From Streptomyces asoensis (GTDB lineage Bacteria > Actinomycetota > Actinomycetes > Streptomycetales > Streptomycetaceae), in the NCBI RefSeq assembly GCF_013085465.1, contig NZ_CP049838.1, positions 7,626,001-7,690,000 on the forward strand: DNA of 64,000 bases, read 5' to 3'. A model generated the notes under the pieces. It was not told the DNA's origin, made no database searches, and saw only the letters and a list, made by a program, of their open reading frames with translations. Below, piece by piece: positions 32,611 through 41,660 of the stretch (its first letter is position 1; each line of letters starts with the position of its first letter). The position numbers and the translations under genes were made by a program.

Positions 32611-35456
32611 GAGCGGTCGGCGGGCGGTGTCGAGGTCTGGGAGGTGCTCGCGGCGGTGACCGGCGGGCCGGGGTCCTCTTCGGCGGATGTTTCCTGCGGG
32701 TCGTCGAGCGACAGGTCGGCGTCGGCGTGTGCTCGAAGCGTGCCTCGCTGGAAACCGGCGAGGGAAGAGGCGGCGCGCTCCGCGGTGAAGTCGTCCGGGT
32801 AACCGTCTTCCTCGACGGCCTCAGCGGAGGCGGAATCCTCGCGCAACTCGGTGGCGAGGCTGGTCTGCGGGACCCTGCGGGGCAACGGCGTGAGACCTCC
32901 GGGCCGAGCGGCCGTACCCGGTGCCCGGGCTGCGCCGGTCGTCACCCGGCTCGACCGCAGGTCCCCACCACCCGCGACGCCTGGCGCATCGGCTGCGGCG
33001 CCTGGCGCACTGGACGCGGCGCCTGGAGTACCGGACCCGGCGACGGATGCATCGGACGCGGCGACGGATGCATCGGACGCGGCGACGGATGCATCGGACG
33101 CGGCGCCGGACGCACCGGACGCGGCGCCGGACGCACCAGCCGAGGTGACGGACGCACCAGCCGAGGTGACGGACGTCCGGGCCGGGGCCGTCACGTCCGT
33201 CGGGAGGGACGAGTCGCTCGTCGAGGACGCGATGTCCGTCGAGGGCGGGGAGTCGGCCGAGTCGGGCGCGGGGTCCCGTGAGGCCGGTCGGCTGAGTGCC
33301 GGGTCCCAGCTGCTGGCCGACGGGGACGACGAGGTGGGCGCCGGAGCCGAGGCGTCCCCTGCGGGCAAGGGAGACGCGGCCGCTTCGGTGCCCGACCTGC
33401 TGTGCTCCCGCGCCGCGTCCGGTGTGTCCCGCACGGGTGACGGGAGGTCCCTCTCCGCGGAGGGGGAACCGGCGGTCGCCGGCTCGCTGGAGTCCTCCGC
33501 GGTCGGGACCGATGGGCCGGGGCACTCGCGGACCACGATGTCGTGCGGGACCAGCACGATCGCCGTGGTCCCGCCGTACGGTGACGAGCGCAGGGTGACG
33601 GCGATGCCGTGCCGGGTCGCCAGCCGGGCGATCACGAACATGCCCAGCCGCAGGTCGTCGGCGAGCGCCACCACGTCGAACTGGGGCGGGACCGCCAACT
33701 GCGCGTTGAACGAGGCGTAGTCCTCCTCGGACATGCCGAGGCCGCGGTCCTCGACCTCGATGGCCAAGCCCCTGGCCACCAGCGCGGCCCGTACACCGAC
33801 CGGGCTGGGCGCCGGCGAGTAGGACGTCGCGTTGTCGATGAGCTCGGCGAGCAGATGGATCACGTCCGCCACGGCGGGTGGCGCGATGTACACATCCTCC
33901 TCGGTGTGCACCTCGGCCCGTCGGTACTCGGCGACCTCCCCGACGGCGCTGCGCAGGATGTCGATCAGCGCAACCGGCTCCGTCCAGCTGCGTCCTGGCC
34001 GGCCGCCGCTGATGATGACGAGGTTCTCCTCGTAACGCCGCAACTGGCTTGCTGTGGAGTCCAGTTCGTAGAGTCCGTTGAGGACGTCCGGGTCCTGGTG
34101 CCGCCGCTCCAGTGCGTCGAGCTTGCTGAGCTGGAGGTTGACCAGGTTCTGGCTCTGCCGGGCGATGCCCAGGATGACCTTCTGGAAGCCGCGCCGGGTG
34201 TCGGCGAGTTCGACCGCGGTGTGCACGGCGGTGCGCTGCGCCGTGTTGAACGCCGCGGCCACCTGGCCGAGTTCGTCGCCGCCGTAGTCCAGCGGAGGGG
34301 TCGCCGACTCCACGTCGACCGTCTCGCCCCGGTCCAGCCGGGCCACGACGTCCGGGAGCCGTTCGTGCGCCAGGCTCAGCGTGGCCATCCGCAGCCCGTG
34401 CAGCCGCCGGGACAGCGAGCGGGTGATGCGCCAGGACATGCCGACGCACAGCAGCAGGGCGACGAGACCGCCGGCGCTGAGCGAGGCGGCGGTGATGAGC
34501 AGCTCGCGCGCCTCGTCCGCGCTGTGCTGGAGCAGCGCCGTGGTCTGTAGCCGGATCAGTCCCGAGTACTGGTCGGAGACCTCGATGAGCGCGGCACGCC
34601 ACTGCTTCTGCACGTCCGGCAACGCGATGTCACCGTTTTCGCTCTGTTTCGCGCGGGCCGCGAGCACCTTGTCCTCGACGGACTCCAGGATCTGCCACTG
34701 GTAGCTCGTCAGGATCTTCTCGGTCTGCGTCTTCGCGGTGCCGGTGAGCGAGGGGACGATCTGGTCCTGCACGAGCCAGCGCCGGGTGTTCACCAACTGG
34801 GCGAACTCCGCCCACGTCTTCTCGTCCATCCGCTGGCGGGGCCCGGCGAGCGTGAGCTGGAGGTCCTCCTCGGAGACCAGTTCGGCCGCGTGCTCCAGGG
34901 CGACGAGCGGTCCGGCCTGTGAGGTGAGGTCGCCGTCGTCGACCTGGGACAGCTCCTGGAAGGCGTGGATCTGGTCGTCGATGATCGACGTGTACTGGTC
35001 CAGTGCCTGAGCGGCGGTGATGTCGACGGGGTCGTCCACCTGGCCCCGGTAGTACTCCAGGCTGCCCACGGAGGCGACGACCGAGTACATGCGGTCCCTG
35101 ACGCGGTCGGACGCCTGCTGGATGTCGTCCGACCGGGCGACGAGCTTGGCGACCGCCGCGTCCGTCTTCTCGCGCTGTGCCTCCAGCGCGGCCCGGGAAC
35201 CGGCGGGCCGCGAGGCCAGCCACACGGCGGACAGGCTGCGTTCCTGCTGGAGCATGAGCGTCGCCTCGGTGCCCATGGCACCGGTCGACCGGCTCAGTTC
35301 GGTCTGTGCGCGCAGCCGCAGCCCCTCCGCGAACATCTGGGTCGTCGTCACACCCCACATGGCGGCGAGGGTGACGCTGGGCACCAGGGCCAGCAGGATC
35401 AGGGAGAGACGTATGGAGCCGAGACGTCGGCGCCGGGCACCTGTCCGTGGAGACAT
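32607..35456 (-). CDS. cvnA: conservon sensor-kinase-like protein CvnA with NIT domain (copy 2)
   Basis: A 949-residue membrane sensor. TM1 (LSLILLALVPSVTLAAMWGV) is followed by an extracytoplasmic nitrate/nitrite-sensing-type domain with the signature LMLQQERSLSAVWLASRP...QREKTDAAVAKL. Next come TM2 (ITAASLSAGGLVALLLCVGM), HAMP, the dimerisation/pseudo-H segment QSQNLVNLQLSKLDALERRH, and an HATPase domain (LLAELIDNATSYSPAPSPVGV, VEDRGLGMSEED). From about residue 640 a low-complexity tail includes 7-residue DASVAAS repeats. A binding lipoprotein gene ends 66 bp upstream on the same strand and is probably cotranscribed, suggesting that the sensor reads a ligand-loaded binding protein. Confidence 0.93.
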   Translation of the reverse strand: MSPRTGARRRRLGSIRLSLILLALVPSVTLAAMWGVTTTQMFAEGLRLRAQTELSRSTGAMGTEATLMLQQERSLSAVWLASRPAGSRAALEAQREKTDAAVAKLVARSDDIQQASDRVRDRMYSVVASVGSLEYYRGQVDDPVDITAAQALDQYTSIIDDQIHAFQELSQVDDGDLTSQAGPLVALEHAAELVSEEDLQLTLAGPRQRMDEKTWAEFAQLVNTRRWLVQDQIVPSLTGTAKTQTEKILTSYQWQILESVEDKVLAARAKQSENGDIALPDVQKQWRAALIEVSDQYSGLIRLQTTALLQHSADEARELLITAASLSAGGLVALLLCVGMSWRITRSLSRRLHGLRMATLSLAHERLPDVVARLDRGETVDVESATPPLDYGGDELGQVAAAFNTAQRTAVHTAVELADTRRGFQKVILGIARQSQNLVNLQLSKLDALERRHQDPDVLNGLYELDSTASQLRRYEENLVIISGGRPGRSWTEPVALIDILRSAVGEVAEYRRAEVHTEEDVYIAPPAVADVIHLLAELIDNATSYSPAPSPVGVRAALVARGLAIEVEDRGLGMSEEDYASFNAQLAVPPQFDVVALADDLRLGMFVIARLATRHGIAVTLRSSPYGGTTAIVLVPHDIVVRECPGPSVPTAEDSSEPATAGSPSAERDLPSPVRDTPDAAREHSRSGTEAAASPLPAGDASAPAPTSSSPSASSWDPALSRPASRDPAPDSADSPPSTDIASSTSDSSLPTDVTAPARTSVTSAGASVTSAGASGAASGASGAASDASVAASDASVAASDASVAGSGTPGAASSAPGAAADAPGVAGGGDLRSSRVTTGAARAPGTAARPGGLTPLPRRVPQTSLATELREDSASAEAVEEDGYPDDFTAERAASSLAGFQRGTLRAHADADLSLDDPQETSAEEDPGPPVTAASTSQTSTPPADRS
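33046..33178. repeat. 21-bp repeats in the cvnA2 tail
   Basis: Three good 21-bp units (GATGCATCGGACGCGGCGACG) followed by degenerate ones encode DASVAAS-like heptapeptides in the C-terminal tail of CvnA2. Confidence 0.8.
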
Positions 35457-35522
35457 AGTCGTCCTAGAGCGATCAGCGGGGGGGAGGGGGAGGAGGAGCG
35501 GGGGAGAGGGGGAGCGGTCCGG

Positions 35523-36539
35523 TCAGCGGGTGCCGGCGGCGGCGAAGCGGGCGACTTGGGCGACGTTGGTCTTCGTGACGAAGGCCGGGCCCGTCAGTAC
35601 GGGCGACACACCGCCGCCGCTGAGGTTGCCGTTGGTCTTGTACAGCCAGAGCCCGTCGACGGCCAAGTAGCCCTGAAGATAGGGCTGTTGATCCACCGCG
35701 AACTGCACGCTGCCGTCACGGACGGCCGTGACCAGGTCCTTGTTGAGGTCGAAGGTGGCGACCTTGGCCTTGCTGCCGGCCTTCTCGGTCGCCTGCACCG
35801 CGGCGAGCGCGAACTGCGCCCCGTTGGCGATGACTTCGTCGATGTCGGGTTCCTGCCGCAGGCGAGCCGCCACGGTGGCGGTCATGGCGTCCATGTCCGT
35901 TCCGTCGACGTAGAGCATCTCGGTCTCGCCGGTGAACGTCTTCTTCACGCCCGCGCAGCGCGCCTCCAGGGCGATGTTGCCCCGTTCGTGGATGACGCAC
36001 AGGGCGTGCTTCGCGCCGAGGCCGTCGAGTCTGTCGCCGACGGCGCGGCCCGCGACGCTCTCGTCCTGGCCGAAGTACTCCAGAAGGCCGGCCGAACGCC
36101 AGGCGTCGATACCCGAGTTGAGTCCGACCACGGGTATGCCGGCCGCCTTGGCCCGGGCCACCGGGTCCTTCATGGCCTGTGGTTTGGCGAGGGTCACCGC
36201 GATGCCGTCGACCCGGTCGCTGACCGCGTTCCGGACCAGCTCGGCCTGTCCGGCGGCGTCGGAGTCGCTGGCATAGGTCAGGTCGACGCCGTCCTTGGCG
36301 GCCGCGGCCTCGGCGCCCTTGCGCACCAGTTCCCAGAAGTCGTCGCCTTCGGCGCCGTGGGTGACCAGGGTGATCTTGATCCGGTCGCCCGAGCCGCCCG
36401 CCGTGTCCATGTCCGAGCCGGACGACGTGGTGCCGGAGCAGCCGGTCAGCAGGAGGAGACAGCAGGCCGCGGCAAGGGCGGTGAGGCGTGCGGATCCGAG
36501 GGGAACGGGAGCGGAGGGAGCGGGGAGGGGAGTGTTCAT
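35523..36539 (-). CDS. periplasmic-binding-type lipoprotein (sugar/AI-2-like), in operon with conservon 2
   Basis: A 338-residue lipoprotein with signal LAAACCLLLLTGCSGTTSSG (lipobox LTGC) and an RbsB/LacI-type fold: IKITLVTHGAEGDDFWELVRKGAEAAAAKDGVDLTYA, DGIAVTLAKPQAMKDPVARAKAAGIPVVGLNSGID and KVATFDLNKDLVTAVRDGSVQFAVDQQPYLQGY. There is no ABC ATPase or permease beside it. Instead cvnA2 begins 66 bp downstream on the same strand. This arrangement suggests a signalling co-receptor, as known for LuxP-LuxQ and ChvE-VirA; here that is inference. The ATG at 36539 is chosen at the start of the signal peptide. Confidence 0.9.
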   Translation of the reverse strand: MNTPLPAPSAPVPLGSARLTALAAACCLLLLTGCSGTTSSGSDMDTAGGSGDRIKITLVTHGAEGDDFWELVRKGAEAAAAKDGVDLTYASDSDAAGQAELVRNAVSDRVDGIAVTLAKPQAMKDPVARAKAAGIPVVGLNSGIDAWRSAGLLEYFGQDESVAGRAVGDRLDGLGAKHALCVIHERGNIALEARCAGVKKTFTGETEMLYVDGTDMDAMTATVAARLRQEPDIDEVIANGAQFALAAVQATEKAGSKAKVATFDLNKDLVTAVRDGSVQFAVDQQPYLQGYLAVDGLWLYKTNGNLSGGGVSPVLTGPAFVTKTNVAQVARFAAAGTR

Positions 36540-36785
36540 GGGGGGCTGCACCTCGCTGTGCGGCAGAGCAGGGAGGACGGGGCGAGCGCCGCCGGAGCGA
36601 GGGGGTGTGCACCGGCGAGAGGCATTCGTTGGCTCGGAGCCAACCGTGTGTGACCGCTGGTAGTCAAGTGAGCAACCACATGGGGTGAGGTGCTGCTGCC
36701 GCATTGTGATCCGGGACGGGGCGGCTCGCACGGGAGGGAGCATATCCGCAGCTGAATTGACTGATCGTCAATCGGTCGGTGTGGT

Positions 36786-37631
36786 TCAGGGCTTGCGGGC
36801 CACCGCCCCGTACATCGCGATGTCCGCGTCACGGACGACCTCTGTGCCGGTGCCGTCGGGACGCCAGTGGTGGACCTGGACGATCCCGGGGTCGACCAGG
36901 TCGAGGCCGGTGAAGAACTCCGCCGCCTCCGCCCGGGTGCGCAGCCGCATCGGCATGCCGCGGGCCGCGTACTCACGGGCGACGCGGCCGACCTCCTCGG
37001 GCGCGAAGTCCGCGGTGCCGATGGACATCGCCAGGTGGCTGCCCGAGGGCAACGGGTCGAGCAGGCGGCGGACGATGCCGACGGCGTCGTGCTCGTCGAG
37101 CAGGAAGTGGACGATCACGGTGAGGGCGACGGGCCGGTCCGGATCCAGTGCCGTACGGAACTCCGGCGCGGCCAGGATGCCCGCCGGGTCGCGCATGTCG
37201 GCCTCCAGGTAGGCCGTGCGGCCCTCGGGCGTGCTGCTCATCAGGTTCCGGGACAGGTCCAGGACGAGGGGGTCGTTGTCGACGTAGACCACCCGGGAGC
37301 CGGGGGCCGCCGCCTGGGCGATCTCGTGGATGTTGGGAGAGGTGGGGATGCCGCTGCCGATGTCGAGGAACTGGCGTATCCCGGCCTCCCGGGCGAGGTG
37401 GCGCACGGCGCGGTTCATGAAGTCGCGGTTGGCCCGCATGTGGACGGGAAGCGCGGGCCACTCCCGGACCATCGCGTCCCCGGCCTCGCGGTCCGCAGGG
37501 AAGTGGTCCTTGCCGCCGATGATGTAGTCGTAGATCCGAGCGGAGTGCGCGGTCCCGGTGTCGACGGCGTCGTTCTCGGGCCTGGTTTCGGCGCCGGTCA
37601 TTTCACCGCTGTCCATTGCGTCGCTGTCCAT
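36786..37631 (-). CDS. SAM-dependent methyltransferase, SAV2177/DUF574 family
   Basis: A 281-residue member of the large actinomycete DUF574 family. Signatures are ARIYDYIIGGKDHFPADREAGD, NRDFMNRAVRHLAREAGIRQFLDIGSGIPTSPNIHEIAQ (SAM-binding loop), VVYVDNDPLVLDLSRNLM and GTADFAPEEVGRVAREYAARGMPMRLRTRAE. Family members occur in many copies in Streptomyces, often beside conservons or regulators; substrates are mostly unknown. The ATG at 37631 with a GGGAGG site is used, since the upstream extension is Arg-rich and out of pattern. It is a single-gene unit. Confidence 0.9.
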   Translation of the reverse strand: MDSDAMDSGEMTGAETRPENDAVDTGTAHSARIYDYIIGGKDHFPADREAGDAMVREWPALPVHMRANRDFMNRAVRHLAREAGIRQFLDIGSGIPTSPNIHEIAQAAAPGSRVVYVDNDPLVLDLSRNLMSSTPEGRTAYLEADMRDPAGILAAPEFRTALDPDRPVALTVIVHFLLDEHDAVGIVRRLLDPLPSGSHLAMSIGTADFAPEEVGRVAREYAARGMPMRLRTRAEAAEFFTGLDLVDPGIVQVHHWRPDGTGTEVVRDADIAMYGAVARKP

Positions 37632-37889
37632 GCGTCCCAACCTCCCACTTATGAACGACGGTTGGGCCGGAAGGTGCGTTTCCGCGCCGGCTGGACCTTG
37701 GGGACGGAGCACGGCGAGGTGACCGCTCCCGCGAACGGCACGGCGAACGTCACCGCGAACCCGGCGCAGACCGTGACCGCCCCGGCGGGGCCTTTCGCGA
37801 CGGCACACCGAAGGCCCCGAGGGCCGAAACGCAGGCCCAGCCCTCGTCCCCGGTTCTCCTGCGGCTCTTCGCGCTCTCTTCCCGCGCTC

Positions 37890-38903
37890 CTAGTCCTCCT
37901 GGACCTCCTCGCTCTCCTCCGCTTCGTCTTCTTCCTCTCCCTCGAAGAAGTCACCGATCTCGTCGACCGCTTCGGCCGCCACCATGCCGCCGACGACCCC
38001 CACGGCCGCCCCCGCCGCACCCGCGGCGACCGCCGTACTCACGCCGGGCCCGGAGCCGTGGACGGCGACGTGGCCGGCCAGGTGGTCGGCGTGCGGCGCG
38101 GAGTGGACGTACGCCTGCGCGTCGTACGCCTCCCGGTGCTCGGTCAGCCGGCGGATCCAGCCGTCGACCTCGCTGTTCCAGTCGAGGACGGGCACGTCCT
38201 CGTGGCGCACGGTGAAGCGGGTCAGCGCGTCGTGGCCGGGGGTGAGCGGGCCGCCGCGCTTGTCGGCCTCCAGCACGACCTCCAGGCCGGACGCGGTGGC
38301 GAGGAAGGTCAGCTCGATCTCGGTCACCGCGTGCGCGTACCGCGGGGGAGGGGTGAGCTCGATCTCCTGGTAGAACGGCAGCCGTTGTCCCGTGCCCCCG
38401 ATACGGCCGTGCTCCAGGTCGGCGGAGCGGAAGCCGAACGCGAGCTGCCCGAGCGCTTCGAGGACCGCCTCCTGCACGGGCAGTGGGCGGACGGTGAGCG
38501 GGTCGAGATCGCCCCGGTCGCGGGCGTCGGCCACCGCGAGCTCGGTGCGCACGCCCAGGACGACGCCCAGCGGCTGCCCGTACAGTTCGGTGACCGGTGT
38601 CTCCCAGGGCACCGTGACCGAGAACGGCACACTGCGTTCCTCGTTCGCGCCGAGCCGGAAGCCGCCACCGACGACATACCGATCGAAGGCGACGGTGCCC
38701 TCGCTCTCGCCCTCCTCGTGCTCCGCCTCGACGCGTGCCAGCAGCTCCAGACAGATCTCCTCGATCTCCACGGCCGCGCCGCCGCCCCGCAGCCGGACCT
38801 GACCCGACAGTGCCCCACCGGGCAGCACCCCCTCGCCGTCGAGCACCGTGTCCACCGAGGGGCCGCCTACGCCGATCGCCCCGAGCAGCCGTTTGAACAC
38901 CAT
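37890..38903 (-). CDS. Spo0M-family sporulation-control protein
   Basis: A 337-residue cytosolic protein with the arrestin-like Spo0M fold: MVFKRLLGAIGVGGPSVDTVL, GQVRLRGGGAAVEIEEICLELLARVE, RSVPFSVTVPWETPVTELYGQPLG and VRTELAVADARDRGDLDPLTV. In Bacillus, Spo0M affects sporulation; in Streptomyces its role is not settled. After residue 270 there is an Ala/Gly-rich hydrophobic stretch and then a very acidic tail (FFEGEEEDEAEESEEVQED). The ATG at 38903 begins the family-typical MVFKRLL. Confidence 0.92.
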   Translation of the reverse strand: MVFKRLLGAIGVGGPSVDTVLDGEGVLPGGALSGQVRLRGGGAAVEIEEICLELLARVEAEHEEGESEGTVAFDRYVVGGGFRLGANEERSVPFSVTVPWETPVTELYGQPLGVVLGVRTELAVADARDRGDLDPLTVRPLPVQEAVLEALGQLAFGFRSADLEHGRIGGTGQRLPFYQEIELTPPPRYAHAVTEIELTFLATASGLEVVLEADKRGGPLTPGHDALTRFTVRHEDVPVLDWNSEVDGWIRRLTEHREAYDAQAYVHSAPHADHLAGHVAVHGSGPGVSTAVAAGAAGAAVGVVGGMVAAEAVDEIGDFFEGEEEDEAEESEEVQED

Positions 38904-39145
38904 GCCGCTGTCGCTCCTTCACGCCGAACCCATTGCCTCGAACCCATCGCAGTGATCTTCCGCTGAACTCGCTGCGACGGCAAAGAAGTTCCCAAGTCAC
39001 CTGTTCGAATGACGTGCGGTGGCGGGGTGACGAAACCGGCGGGGCCGGGCGCGGCCTGCTGTACGCAGGTCGTGCCGGCCCCGCCGGTGAAGTGACGTAC
39101 GGCCGTGTGTCCCGTCCGCGCGTCGGGTCCGCGAGCGTCCGCGGG

Positions 39146-39598
39146 TCAGGCGGGTTCCCCCGCTCCGGGCAGCGGGCCGTCCTGCCGGACGGACTCGGCC
39201 GTCCGCGTCTCCTTGCCCCGCTGTCGGCGGCTCTGGCGCGGTTCCTGGTCGGGCAGCCAGCCGAAGGACAGGCTGCTGCCCACGGCACCCATCAGGAGGC
39301 CGATGACGAAGCCGCCGATGTTGGAGGTGAGCCAGGTGCCCAGGGAGAGCAGGATGGCGATGATCGAGTAGAACAGCCGCTGGGTCGGGTTGAAGATGAT
39401 CAGCAGACCGCAGAGCACCATCAGGGTGGGCAGGAGGTAACCCGCCAGGCCCTGCATACCCACATGAAGGATCACCGGGAGCGGTGCCTTCATGGTCACC
39501 AGGATCTCGGCGCCGCCCAGGACGAGCAGCACGCCGCCCGCGAAGGGCCGGTGGCCTCTCCACCCGCGGAAGCGGTCCCGCCACTGGGTGAAGGTCAT
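39146..39598 (-). CDS. DUF6114 membrane protein
   Basis: A 150-residue protein with four hydrophobic helices, beginning MTFTQWRDRFRGWRGHRPFA, then GGVLLVLGGAEILVTMK, VGMQGLAGYLLPTLMVLCGLLIIFNP and SIIAILLSLGTWLTSNIGGFVIGLLMGAVG. The C terminus is charged. The ATG at 39598 overlaps the previous TAA by one base (TAATG). It is always paired with a DUF6230 secreted/membrane protein in Streptomyces as far as I recall, suggesting one complex at the membrane. Function unknown. Confidence 0.85.
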   Translation of the reverse strand: MTFTQWRDRFRGWRGHRPFAGGVLLVLGGAEILVTMKAPLPVILHVGMQGLAGYLLPTLMVLCGLLIIFNPTQRLFYSIIAILLSLGTWLTSNIGGFVIGLLMGAVGSSLSFGWLPDQEPRQSRRQRGKETRTAESVRQDGPLPGAGEPA

Positions 39599-40263
39599 TA
39601 CTTGCAGCCCTCGCTCGAGAAGCTCATCTTCAGTCCGGGAAGCTTGAAGACGGCAGCGGTGGCTGCGTAGTTGTGCTGGTACAGGTCCTTGATGACGACC
39701 GTGTCCGCCTGCTGGCCGTAGACACCCGCGGGGCCCTGGATCGGGACCTTGTCGAAGGTGCTGGAGTCGCGGCCGATCTCGATGTTGTTGAACTCGGCGT
39801 CGCCCGAGATCTCGTCGGAGTCGATGGCCAGGTTCTTCACGCTCACCGGGGTGGACCCGCCGCCGGCCCTGAGGATGAGCTGGATGCCGCCGAGGTCGAC
39901 GCTCTGGCACATGTTGGTGATCTTGCCGTTCTTCACGACCGAGGTGACGACCAGGACCTGACCGCCGGTGTCGCCCTGGTTGGGGCTGTTCTCGATCATG
40001 TTGTCCAGGCCGCCGAACTGCGCGAAGCCCTCACCGTCGAGCCTGTCGGCGGTGACCACGAACGGCATGCCGGAGATCGCGAACTGCACGCCCAGGGCGC
40101 CCTGCGCGGTGAGGACCGCGAGCCCCGCGGCGACGAAGGTGGCGGGCACCGCCATGACGGCGGCCCGGCGCAGCCGGACCCGGCCGCGTCTCGTTGCGGA
40201 ACCGCTTTCGGGGTTCTCAGGGGTGTTGTCGGCGGACGAAGTGACGTCCGGGGACGAGGCCAT
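39598..40263 (-). CDS. DUF6230 envelope protein
   Basis: A 221-residue protein with one N-terminal helix (AAVMAVPATFVAAGLAVLTAQGALG) after a basic RRGRVRLRR stretch, and an extracytoplasmic beta-rich domain (VQFAISGMPFVVTADRLDGEGF, VVKNGKITNMCQSVDLGGIQLILRAG, PIQGPAGVYGQQADTVVIKDLYQHNYAATAAVFKLPGLKM, final EGCK). Two Cys could form a disulfide. Homologues are sometimes called cholesterol esterase, but I see no hydrolase motif. The ATG at 40263 is preferred to 40287 because a GGGAG site precedes only the former. It is translationally coupled to the DUF6114 gene. Confidence 0.85.
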   Translation of the reverse strand: MASSPDVTSSADNTPENPESGSATRRGRVRLRRAAVMAVPATFVAAGLAVLTAQGALGVQFAISGMPFVVTADRLDGEGFAQFGGLDNMIENSPNQGDTGGQVLVVTSVVKNGKITNMCQSVDLGGIQLILRAGGGSTPVSVKNLAIDSDEISGDAEFNNIEIGRDSSTFDKVPIQGPAGVYGQQADTVVIKDLYQHNYAATAAVFKLPGLKMSFSSEGCK

Positions 40264-40537
40264 GTCTGCTCCCATGCGCTTAGTCATGCGGGTTGGGCTT
40301 CAGTGGCACGTTGTCCTGGCGCGGACAGCGGCTGCCGCGCACGCCTCCTCGCGACTCCCGGAAACCGCAAGGGCTTTCTGGTTACGCAGCAGTAGCCGTC
40401 GAGGAAGTTACCGATGGTTACACCAACCGGTCAAGGGAGATGTGGAAAAAGAGTGTTCATTATGTGCCGCCTGTGGGTCACATGCCCCGACGGGCTTTCG
40501 CATATATCTGTCGGGCAATCAACTTTGTTTCAGAGCC

Positions 40538-40567
40538 TTGACGTTGACAGACCATCAGGTCTACAAC
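40538..40567 (+). promoter_or_regulatory. candidate sigma-70-type promoter
   Basis: TTGACG at 40538-40543 and TACAAC at 40562-40567, 18 bp apart. Between them is an AGACC...GGTCT inverted repeat that could be an operator. The position relative to the gene at 40950 would imply a long leader. Confidence 0.4.
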
Positions 40568-40901
40568 TCTCCCTGGCTCAGCCGGGATCCGTGGCGCCGG
40601 ATCCGCAGCGTGGCGACATCGCCGCGCTCCCGGACGCTTTTCAGCCAGTACGGGCCACTCGGTCCCGAGCTCGATCCCATTACGGCACCGGTACGGCCGC
40701 TTCCCCCTGCGGGCCGCGACCGGTCGCCCCTCCCCGCCCGGCCCGGCCGGAGTCACTCGCCAGTGCCTTCGGTCGGTCACCGGCCGGCCGCCGTTGCCGG
40801 TCCGTCACGTACGGAGAAGGCGTCACGGGCCGGCGACGGCGGACGCCGATCAGCGTCCCCTCCTGTTGCGACAAGCGACGCGCCGGTTCACCCCCCACCG
40901 A

Positions 40902-40916
40902 CCCCCCCCCCCCCCC
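40902..40916. repeat. homopolymer tract of 15 C
   Basis: A run of 15 consecutive C, 33 bp upstream of the ATG at 40950 and just before the ribosome site. Such tracts are prone to slippage in replication and in sequencing. Confidence 0.9.
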
Positions 40917-40934
40917 GAATAAAGCCCCACTTGA

Positions 40935-41585
<651 letters not shown>

Positions 41586-41660
41586 ACACCGTCACGTCAA
41601 CCGAACACCGTCCGTGCGACTGATCGGCCGACGCACAACCGGGCACCGGAGTAACGGAGT

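Noticed and set aside
20741..35456. The two conservons as a recent tandem duplication
   Set aside because: The four protein pairs are clearly diverged in sequence and length, so they are old paralogues even though the gene order and the 14-base cvnC/cvnD overlap match.
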